Shown here in pieces: positions 1 to 4,735 of a stretch of 5,905 nt of DNA. The notes below the pieces were generated by a model. It saw only the letters and a list, made by a program, of their open reading frames with translations. It did not search any database and had not been told where the DNA came from. Source of the stretch: Bacillota bacterium (GTDB lineage: Bacteria > Bacillota > Clostridia > Acetivibrionales > DSM-1351). The DNA lies in assembly GCA_023395575.1 (NCBI GenBank), contig JAEWZA010000493.1:1-5905 (forward strand). Reading direction: 5' to 3'. The translations under genes were made by a program, and so were the position numbers. Every line of letters begins with the position of its first letter. Within the stretch, counting starts at the first letter, position 1.

Positions 1-43
1 AATTTGAGTTAAAAATTTATTTTCAGTATACATAATTTTTCAC

Positions 44-502
44 CTACAGATTCTTTTTGATTTCAACTATACCAAGGTCTATTTCTCTACATTCATATGC
101 TAAATCAAGAATAGATTCATTCGATAATTGTATTATTAATGGATTTAGTGGAGGGCATTCATCTTGAGCTTCTTCGTCTAAATCAGAAAATTCTTCACTA
201 ATTTTTATAATAATGTTCCCATCATGTTCCCCATAGTCGCTTATTATTTTATCCTCATCATAATCTTCTAAAATATGTCTTGCTCTCTCACTTGCAAAAA
301 CTCTAATTGAGTCTTGTCCCCATTCCTTACACAGTTCATCAAACAGTTTACTTTTTGCTTCATCATAATTACCAGCATCAATTGTGTAAAAAATAGTTCT
401 TTCTCTATTTTCTATAATATCATATATCCATTGATTACCATCCCATGCTTCGTTAGGAACTTCAAACCCTATAAATTTTTTGGTTAAATCATTTCTTCTC
501 AT
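44..502 (-). CDS. Small acidic hypothetical protein (152 aa)
   Basis: I do not recognise this family. The protein is soluble, with no membrane segment or signal peptide, and clearly acidic, with Asp/Glu-rich stretches around residues 79-95 and 102-115. The start is placed at the ATG at 502-500, giving MRRNDLTKKF. It is preceded by an AAAGG ribosome-binding site at 513-517. An in-frame ATG at 577 is possible on paper, but a good sigma-A-like promoter (-10 at 554-559) lies inside that extension, so the longer form would not be transcribed from it. The gene is a separate unit: the terminator of the gene to its right ends at 885, and about 300 non-coding bases lie between. In a phage early or lysogeny region, small acidic proteins are often modulators of host or phage functions, but nothing here allows a specific role to be assigned. 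Confidence 0.75.
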   Translation of the reverse strand: MRRNDLTKKFIGFEVPNEAWDGNQWIYDIIENRERTIFYTIDAGNYDEAKSKLFDELCKEWGQDSIRVFASERARHILEDYDEDKIISDYGEHDGNIIIKISEEFSDLDEEAQDECPPLNPLIIQLSNESILDLAYECREIDLGIVEIKKNL

Positions 503-534
503 AAAAACACAACCTTTCATATTAAATTTAATTG

Positions 535-547
535 TGTCCGCGGAACA
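535..547. promoter_or_regulatory. GC-rich palindrome at the transcription start (operator candidate)
   Basis: An 8-bp perfect palindrome, TCCGCGGA (537-544), sits within TGTCCGCGGAACA. This is a striking GC island in very AT-rich DNA. It lies 7-20 bp downstream of the -10 box of the promoter at 554-582, where a bound repressor would block initiation. It is a single site with no second copy in the window, so its function as an operator is inference. Confidence 0.35.
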
Positions 548-553
548 TTTGTA

Positions 554-582
554 ATTATAAAGGCTGTGAAACAACAAAGCAA
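554..582 (-). promoter_or_regulatory. Sigma-A-like promoter for the small acidic protein gene
   Basis: On the minus strand there is a TTGCTT -35 (577-582), a 17-bp spacer and a perfect TATAAT -10 (554-559). Transcription would start near 547, about 45 bases before the ATG at 502. It supports the shorter start of that gene. Confidence 0.65.
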
Positions 583-884
583 ATCACTTACATATTTTAC
601 CATTTTACAAAATTCAATTATATTTGTATTAATAAAAAATTGCTATTCAGAAAAAATGGCTCAAAGCGAGAGTAATTCAATTTTTTTTGAATATACTGAA
701 ATGAAGTGATAATTATATGCAATATATTTATATATCTAAATTAAGGTATATATTACATTATCGTACATATTTATTGTGCAATTCTTACAAAAAATAATTT
801 GTTTTCAGCATAAATTTGTCTATTTAGTATTTATTTCTGTCTATAATTATTATATTTGTATTAAATAAATTCGATAAAAAGGCA
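578..884. other. AT-rich intergenic stretch without a convincing gene
   Basis: Apart from the distal part of the minus-strand promoter (to 582), I see no credible gene. A 17-codon frame (656-709, +) lacks a good ribosome-binding site. A short inverted repeat, ATTCAA and TTGAAT around a T run near 676-693, is present. The rest is low-complexity A/T sequence. Confidence 0.5.
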
Positions 885-918
885 AACAAAAAACGCCCTC
901 GTTTTTGAAAGGCGTTTG
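885..918 (-). terminator. Rho-independent terminator of the recombinase-like gene
   Basis: Perfect 7-bp arms AAACGCC (891-897) and GGCGTTT (911-917) flank a 13-base loop. Read on the minus strand they are followed by a T-rich tract (TTTTTGTTTG). It lies 17 bases after the stop codon at 935. Confidence 0.85.
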
Positions 919-934
919 GATTGATAAGTTTACA

Positions 935-2032
935 TTAGAAATTATGACTCTCAGTATTTACATTTATTTTAATATTAAATATACTTCTATAATAATTATT
1001 TTCATCGCTTCTTTTATCCAAGTATTTGTTTACATATTGGTTTGGGTTTTTTTCTTCTTTTTTTATTTCATCAGCTTTCTCTTTACAATAATCTAAAACC
1101 TTTTCTCCATAACCAGTTAAATCTTGAATTATTTTAACACTCATTCCAGCGGTCATCATATCTATAATAGCTCTTTTTGATATTATTGCTGTAGCATGAC
1201 CCATTTTTTTACCACTTCCAATAAGTTCAAAAATTAACTCATTAAATGGTTTATTACTCATTTCCTTTCCATTAAAATCAATTAATAAATAATCTATCTG
1301 ACTGTCAGACTTCTTTAACTGAATTAGTCTATTCCTGATTTCATCTCTATAAAATATTAATTGATTATATAATGTCTCAGGAATTTGTATAGAAAAACAC
1401 TTTTTCTTCTTTAAATTTTTAACCTCTAAACAACTTTCACTTGAAATACACTCTATATTTAAATCAAGTAATAAACCAACCTTAATACCTGTATATGCTA
1501 AAATTTTAACTCCTAAAGCTGATATATATCTTGTATATTTTCCATTAGTTTTATTTGCATTTAAATCTTCAATTTTAAAATTTTTTATGATAATATCACA
1601 TTCTTTAACAAGTGTTTCTAGTTCATCACTGTCAATTTCTTCACCTGTTTTTTCTCTGCTAATTGTTTTATTACTAATCAACGAATTTATTTTTATATTT
1701 ACTTTATCTTCGAATCCTTCAGTATTATTACCATAGCCAAATATTCCCGATAAATCTTTATTTTTTATTGTATTCTTTTGGTCACAAAATATAAAAAACT
1801 CTTTAACTGCGGATATATATAGTCTTGCAGTATTTTCGTATTTTATATTTCTATCAACAATATAATCATCTAGACTTTTGAAAATATCAACATCTGTAAG
1901 GTTTTCAAATTTCAAATCATTCCTACGTATAAAAGCTCCAAATACCATCAATACATTTTCATAAATTGGCTTTGATGATTTAGATAAATTTTCAGAAACG
2001 AGAAAATCTTTTATTAATCCGTCAATATCCAT
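935..2032 (-). CDS. Catalytically degenerate tyrosine-recombinase-like protein, candidate phage repressor (365 aa)
   Basis: The layout is that of a tyrosine recombinase: an N-terminal SAM-like core-binding domain (about residues 5-90), a linker, then a catalytic-like domain (about 165-318). The catalytic signature is eroded. The first arginine box (usually TGLRISE) reads TGIKVG at 181-186, putting Lys184 where Arg is needed. The HxLRH box aligns with AIISK (282-286), so both His and Arg are gone. The usual GH reads GY (307-308). Tyr315 is near, but not exactly at, the nucleophile position. The protein probably binds DNA but does not cut it. A known parallel is MrpR (YopR), the SPbeta master repressor, which has a recombinase fold without recombinase activity. 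The Lys/Glu-rich C-terminal tail (316-345) is extra. The start is set at the ATG at 2032-2030 because the strong GGGGAGGGG site (2037-2045) lies directly before it and overlaps an alternative ATG at 2047. It has its own promoter and terminator and is divergent from the HNH-like gene. The repressor role is inferred; an accessory or decayed integrase is the alternative. Confidence 0.75.
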   Translation of the reverse strand: MDIDGLIKDFLVSENLSKSSKPIYENVLMVFGAFIRRNDLKFENLTDVDIFKSLDDYIVDRNIKYENTARLYISAVKEFFIFCDQKNTIKNKDLSGIFGYGNNTEGFEDKVNIKINSLISNKTISREKTGEEIDSDELETLVKECDIIIKNFKIEDLNANKTNGKYTRYISALGVKILAYTGIKVGLLLDLNIECISSESCLEVKNLKKKKCFSIQIPETLYNQLIFYRDEIRNRLIQLKKSDSQIDYLLIDFNGKEMSNKPFNELIFELIGSGKKMGHATAIISKRAIIDMMTAGMSVKIIQDLTGYGEKVLDYCKEKADEIKKEEKNPNQYVNKYLDKRSDENNYYRSIFNIKINVNTESHNF

Positions 2033-2063
2033 ATAACCCCTCCCCATAGTATTATTTTCCTAT

Positions 2064-2092
2064 ATTGTATCGTTGTTACATAGAAATTGCAA
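2064..2092 (-). promoter_or_regulatory. Sigma-A-like promoter of the recombinase-like gene
   Basis: TTGCAA -35 (2087-2092), exactly 17 bp of spacer and TACAAT -10 (2064-2069), read on the minus strand. The transcript would start near 2057, leaving a short leader that carries the GGGGAGGGG ribosome-binding site. It points away from the plus-strand promoter at 2101-2129, with only 8 bp between the two -35 boxes. Confidence 0.75.
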
Positions 2093-2093
2093 G

Positions 2094-2137
2094 AATATGT
2101 CATACATAGTTTTCTTTTTATGCTATAATATGTGATA
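2094..2137. repeat. Spaced direct repeats in the divergent promoter region (operator candidates)
   Basis: AATATGTCATA (2094-2104) and AATATGTGATA (2127-2137) match at 10 of 11 positions and start 33 bp apart, about three helical turns. The first includes half of an inverted repeat, ATGT-cat-ACAT (2097-2107). TACATAG also occurs twice, at 2077-2083 and 2103-2109. The copies touch the spacer, -35 or -10 regions of both divergent promoters. Regulation by either flanking gene product is inference. Confidence 0.4.
2101..2129 (+). promoter_or_regulatory. Extended -10 promoter of the HNH-like gene
   Basis: A perfect extended -10, TGCTATAAT (2121-2129), is preceded at 17 bp by a weak -35, CATACA (2101-2106). 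A weak -35 with a TGn extended -10 is common in Gram-positive promoters and often marks regulated ones. Transcription would start near 2136, just before the GGAGG at 2160-2164. Confidence 0.7.
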
Positions 2138-2172
2138 AAGTTAATAAATTATTTATTGTGGAGGTTGTCAGT

Positions 2173-2463
2173 ATGAAAGTTAAAAACTTAAATGGAACAA
2201 GTGATAATACTTGTAAATGCGGAAGTTGGATTAATCATTGGGAAAAATTCAGTGGTAAGAGTACACCTACATACTGTTGTGTAACTTCTTGTACTGGGAA
2301 AGACCTTGTTGGTGGACATGTTCAAAAAGATAGTTCTACAAATAAAAATTGGTATATAATACCTATATGTAAAACTTGTAATGGAAAACAGGGAGAAGAT
2401 TTGACTATATCTGATACAACAGTTTTAGTTTCTGCAAACAAGAGTGAAACATGTGATAAGTAA
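2173..2463 (+). CDS. Small cysteine-rich HNH-like (treble-clef) zinc protein (96 aa)
   Basis: The only convincing plus-strand gene. It has eight cysteines: C14 and C16 (CKC), C35, C36, C40, C66 and C69 (CKTCN) and C94. The segment from GGHV (His49) through NWYIIPIC to CKTCN (66-70) has the spacing of an HNH/treble-clef unit: a His, a central loop, then CxxCN. The CxC and CxxxC pairs nearer the N-terminus could bind a second zinc. It is too short for a standard restriction-type HNH enzyme and has no separate DNA-recognition domain. A small nuclease, a nucleic-acid-binding zinc protein or a regulator all remain possible. The start is the ATG at 2173, eight bases after TGGAGG (2159-2164). The GTG at 2158 overlaps that site and is unlikely. 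It is transcribed divergently from the recombinase-like gene and closed by a hairpin terminator. The gene is secure; the HNH assignment is moderate. Confidence 0.75.
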   Translation: MKVKNLNGTSDNTCKCGSWINHWEKFSGKSTPTYCCVTSCTGKDLVGGHVQKDSSTNKNWYIIPICKTCNGKQGEDLTISDTTVLVSANKSETCDK

Positions 2464-2483
2464 AATAATATATTTAAAGTTAC

Positions 2484-2516
2484 AGGCTATATTGATTAAT
2501 TTGATATAGCTTTTAT
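2484..2516 (+). terminator. Terminator of the HNH-like gene
   Basis: GCTATAT (2486-2492) and ATATAGC (2504-2510) form a 7-bp stem around an 11-base loop, extended by a G-T and an A-T pair and followed by TTTTATTT. It lies about 20 bases after the stop codon. Its left arm is shared with a longer competing inverted repeat (2487-2551). Confidence 0.65.
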
Positions 2517-2551
2517 TTATATTTAAAATCCTTATAAATTAATCAATATAG
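2487..2551. repeat. 16-bp perfect inverted repeat overlapping the terminator
   Basis: The segment at 2487-2502 (CTATATTGATTAATTT) is the exact reverse complement of 2536-2551, with 33 bases between. The left arm also belongs to the shorter terminator hairpin at 2484-2516, so the two folds exclude each other in a plus-strand transcript. Confidence 0.6.
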
Positions 2552-2642
2552 ACTATTTAAGCCATTTATTTAATGTTCAGGTATAACTTGTATGATAAAT
2601 TATTTAAACAGTTTTAAGCGTGATTTTAGGTTAAATTTACAA

Positions 2643-2677
2643 AGAAAAAGAACCCTGTCATTGTCGGCAAGGCTCTT
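2643..2677 (-). terminator. Rho-independent terminator of the integrase gene
   Basis: Read on the minus strand, AAGAGCCTTG (2668-2677) pairs over 10 bp (two G-T wobbles) with CAGGGTTCTT (2648-2657) and is followed by TTTTTCTTTG. It begins 14 bases after the integrase stop codon. Confidence 0.85.
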
Positions 2678-2690
2678 AATGGATATTGGT

Positions 2691-3683
2691 TTATTTATGT
2701 CTATTCTTTTTTATTTGCTCCAATGGTGAATATGGAATATAGCTTTCTCTCAACTCTTCACTATCAATATCTAGATATGCCTTTTCCGTCACTGTAACCG
2801 ATGAATGACCGAGTATTTTGCTTAGGACGAAAATCGACCCCCCCTGCATTAAAAACCTCTTAGCAAAGTTATTACGCAAAACGTGGGGGTGAATATTTTT
2901 CAGTCCTACTCTAGTAGTATATTCTTTAAAATTTTTTTCAAAGTTGTTTGTTTTTAATGGATTACCTTTATTAGTACAAAGAAGATACTCACTTTCCCTA
3001 TATCGGTCTTTAAACTTAATCCAGCGTTTCAAAAGCTTTGCCATTTCAAGACTAAAAAATACTGTCCTATCTTTAACACCTTTAGTATTATCAGCAGGTA
3101 AAAAGATAGCTTTTCTCAACAAGTCAACATCATCAAGTTTAATTAAAAGTGTCTCAGATATTCTCATCCCAGTATCTAATAATAACTGGCAAATTATACT
3201 ATCTCTGAATTCGTGAAATTTTGAGTTGTCAAAACTTTTAATTAACCTTAAAAAATCTTCATCTGAAATGAATTCCAACGGTTTTCTACTATTTGCAAGT
3301 TTTTTGACTCTAGCGACTGGATTTACTTTCATAAGATGATTATTGTACCTATAATTGTAAAACACTTTAATATTTCGCAATGCATTATTAATGGTTGTTT
3401 TTGTTATGGGATTACCCAAATCAGTCCTGTTATGAGGGTTATTACTCTGTCTGCTTTTTTCATCAGACAATACAGTATATTTACCCCTAGTTTCTAGGTA
3501 TTTAATATACTCTCTTATGTGAAATTCTTTTGTTTCAGACGCATCTGTTATATTATGAGCGTCCTCTAGGTATCTTCCAAACATCCTAAGTGCCTGTTCA
3601 TAGCTTTGCATAGTCTTCGGTCTCAGTTGTTGAGATTTGCAATAGTCCATAAAATCATCTACATCATAATCAAATTGATTCAT
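2691..3683 (-). CDS. int: Phage integrase, tyrosine recombinase (330 aa)
   Basis: A complete site-specific tyrosine recombinase of the XerC/XerD-like phage type. Numbered from the chosen start, a SAM-like core-binding domain covers about residues 5-130 and the catalytic domain about 138-305. All six catalytic residues are visible: Arg174 (TGMRISE), Lys201 (NTKG), His267 and Arg270 (HVLR), His293 (GHSS) and Tyr303 (AYLD). The second box reads HVLRNN instead of the usual HxLRH, a mild variation. The start is the ATG at 3683-3681, which has AAGGAG at 3694-3699. An ATG at 3707 lies upstream of that site and would add eight residues. The gene sits directly beside the proposed attP, whose arm-type repeats lie just upstream, and ends in a strong terminator. 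It should catalyse integration at spo0A and, probably with an excision factor not seen here, excision. No convincing sigma-A promoter was found in its leader. In the integrated state it would lie codirectionally downstream of spo0A. Confidence 0.93.
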   Translation of the reverse strand: MNQFDYDVDDFMDYCKSQQLRPKTMQSYEQALRMFGRYLEDAHNITDASETKEFHIREYIKYLETRGKYTVLSDEKSRQSNNPHNRTDLGNPITKTTINNALRNIKVFYNYRYNNHLMKVNPVARVKKLANSRKPLEFISDEDFLRLIKSFDNSKFHEFRDSIICQLLLDTGMRISETLLIKLDDVDLLRKAIFLPADNTKGVKDRTVFFSLEMAKLLKRWIKFKDRYRESEYLLCTNKGNPLKTNNFEKNFKEYTTRVGLKNIHPHVLRNNFAKRFLMQGGSIFVLSKILGHSSVTVTEKAYLDIDSEELRESYIPYSPLEQIKKNRHK

Positions 3684-3767
3684 AACAAATAAACTCCTTG
3701 AATTCATATTTTAAACACTTTCGTGTCACCCTATGAACCCAAGAAGTTTATTGGATAAAAAATAAAT

Positions 3768-3781
3768 ATTTATAGGTTTAT
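3768..3781 (+). repeat. 14-bp direct repeat, copy 1 (left arm-type site)
   Basis: ATTTATAGGTTTAT, identical to the copy at 4077-4090. It lies between the spo0A fragment and int, 90 bp left of the fragment. It is a likely arm-type integrase-binding site. Confidence 0.65.
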
Positions 3782-3823
3782 GACGCAAATTCCACATCAC
3801 TTTATACCTATGAATTTTGATTT

Positions 3824-3839
3824 ATTGGTGTTGACCAAT
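3824..3839. repeat. Short perfect hairpin between spo0A fragment and int
   Basis: ATTGGT-gttg-ACCAAT forms a 6-bp stem with a four-base loop, overlapping one TTTATTGG copy. In the minus direction there is no T tract after it, so it is a poor terminator for transcription coming from spo0A. It may instead be part of the protein-binding layout of attP. Confidence 0.4.
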
Positions 3840-3871
3840 TTTAAACCCTTTAGTATCAACCGTTCCCCTTT

Positions 3872-4012
3872 TTAGCTAACCTTCATTTCCAATCTAAGCT
3901 TATCAGCAATCATAGCTATAAATTCAGAATTGGTTGGCTTGCCTTTTCCAATGTTTACTGTGTAGCCAAACAGAGCGTCGATAGCTTCTACCTGACCTCT
4001 GCTCCAAGCCAC
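3872..4012 (-). pseudogene. spo0A: spo0A 3' fragment (last 46 codons), part of attP
   Basis: The minus strand encodes VAWSRGQVEAIDALFGY, continues through KGKPTNSEFIAM and ends ADKLRLEMKVS, then TAA. This is the conserved C-terminal end of Spo0A, the response regulator that starts sporulation. It covers the last part of the DNA-binding effector domain through to the natural stop. The receiver domain and most of the effector domain are absent. In frame, homology stops at the Val codon (4010-4012) and a stop codon (4022-4024) lies three codons upstream. No ribosome-binding site is present, so it is not a gene by itself. By hand count the segment is about 42% G+C, well above the flanks, as expected for captured host sequence. 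It is best explained as phage-carried homology that rebuilds spo0A when the phage integrates. The alternative is a displaced host end at a prophage junction, but phage genes occur on both sides. Confidence 0.9.
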
Positions 4013-4076
4013 CAAAGGTTTTTAGTAATATATTTATACCAATAAATAATTTATTTTTTATACCAAAAACTAATAA

Positions 4077-4090
4077 ATTTATAGGTTTAT
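4077..4090 (+). repeat. 14-bp direct repeat, copy 2 (right arm-type site)
   Basis: An exact copy of ATTTATAGGTTTAT (3768-3781), 64 bp right of the spo0A fragment. The same motif in the same orientation on both sides of the host-like core is the pattern of P and P' arm sites. Confidence 0.65.
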
Positions 4091-4186
4091 ACACAAAATG
4101 TTTATTGGCTTAAATTCTATCAAACTTTTATTTAATATGCAATCAAAATTGTTAATATATGGCTATTTGTAGTCAAACAAAAAATC

Positions 4187-4233
4187 GAAAAAAATTAAGT
4201 ATGAGTACCATTATTTCAGTACTCCATACTTAA
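4187..4233 (-). terminator. Rho-independent terminator of the lysis cassette
   Basis: TTAAGTATGAGTAC (4195-4208) and GTACTCCATACTTAA (4219-4233) form a long stem with a single bulged base and a 10-base loop. On the minus strand it is followed by TTTTTTTCG. It lies 24 bases after the holin stop codon and shields attP and int from late transcription. Confidence 0.85.
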
Positions 4234-4256
4234 ATCTATCCGTCAAATATGACTTC

Positions 4257-4724
4257 TTACTTACTATCAATTATCTTATTTCCAACCTCATCAACAGTAT
4301 TCTTAAACACAGCAATTATCTTCTTCAGGAAATTCAGTACAGGTGCTCCCATCTTTCCCACATTCTCTATGATACTACCTAACTCACCTATTATGTACCA
4401 TACAAGTACAATAGGACATAACAGAACAGTATATGTAAACGGTAATGTAACACTTGGTATATTATTTATAACCATACCGATAACAATATCAAGTATAGCA
4501 GTAACCAATACAGCCACAATGCTTCCAAACTTATGCCATATACCTTCTCTGCTTGCCTTAGAACTCCATTCCCCATTTTTACATGCTACCATTGTACCTG
4601 AACCCCAGTCTGCCGTTAAGCACACTACAAATATAACTACAAGCCATCCAAACCAGCCCAATAAGGATGATATCCCTGCAAAGATTGCTACAATAGTAGC
4701 TTTGAATGTATCTATTTTATCCAT
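4257..4724 (-). CDS. Phage holin, phage_holin_4/TcdE-like family (155 aa)
   Basis: A small membrane protein expected to form timed lesions in the cytoplasmic membrane so that the endolysin reaches the peptidoglycan. Hydrophobic segments lie at about residues 10-36, 68-90 and 93-112, consistent with three membrane passes. They are separated by a polar loop (40-65) containing the WSSK and GIWHKFGS stretches seen in the holin family that includes TcdE of Clostridioides difficile and many clostridial phage holins. An amphipathic, Lys-containing tail follows. The gene starts 11 bases after the endolysin stop, and its AGGGG site (4733-4737) overlaps that stop codon, so translation is probably coupled. 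The order endolysin then holin is the reverse of the most common arrangement. A terminator follows directly. The family assignment is good; the exact topology is inferred from hydrophobicity. Confidence 0.85.
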   Translation of the reverse strand: MDKIDTFKATIVAIFAGISSLLGWFGWLVVIFVVCLTADWGSGTMVACKNGEWSSKASREGIWHKFGSIVAVLVTAILDIVIGMVINNIPSVTLPFTYTVLLCPIVLVWYIIGELGSIIENVGKMGAPVLNFLKKIIAVFKNTVDEVGNKIIDSK

Positions 4725-4735
4725 AATTATTTCCC

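Larger units (their letters stand above)
3729..4108. other. attP: Phage attachment site (attP) built around a spo0A 3' fragment
   Basis: The region lies between int and the lysis genes. It holds a spo0A 3' fragment flanked on both sides by short repeated motifs, as expected for a core with two integrase-binding arms. Motifs of the ACCTATRAA type lie at 3730-3737, 3768-3781 (inverted), 3806-3814 and 4077-4090 (inverted). TTTATTGG occurs at 3747-3754, 3821-3828, 4101-4108 and, inverted, at 4039-4046. TTTATACC occurs at 3801-3808, 4033-4040 and 4057-4064. Strand exchange would fall within or near the right end of the spo0A-like segment (about 3985-4015), where homology starts. The exact core cannot be fixed without the host sequence. 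Phage genes and arm repeats on both sides argue for attP rather than attL or attR. Confidence 0.7.

Noticed and set aside
656..709. 17-codon plus-strand frame that could encode a signalling peptide
   Set aside because: No good ribosome-binding site, no secretion signal and no neighbouring AimR-type receptor, so there is no support for an arbitrium-like peptide.
757..800. Possible repressor-binding repeat resembling the region near 2077-2100
   Set aside because: Only a short GCAATT-type similarity is shared and the spacing differs. This is not distinguishable from chance in AT-rich DNA.
905..1096. Plus-strand open frame of 63 codons
   Set aside because: It overlaps the terminator and the 3' end of the recombinase-like gene, encodes a low-complexity Phe/Ile-rich product and has no ribosome-binding site.
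2944..3216. Plus-strand open frame of 90 codons inside the integrase gene
   Set aside because: It is antisense to a clearly conserved integrase with all catalytic residues, and lacks a recognisable start context or family.
3872..4012. spo0A fragment as a free-standing small regulator gene
   Set aside because: The only in-frame start candidate is a GTG without a ribosome-binding site, and a stop codon lies three codons upstream. An att function explains it better.
3872..4012. spo0A fragment as the displaced host end at an integrated prophage junction
   Set aside because: That would place host chromosome on the left, but the left side starts with arm-type repeats and the integrase, and phage-like genes lie on the right. 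attP is the simpler reading, though not proven.
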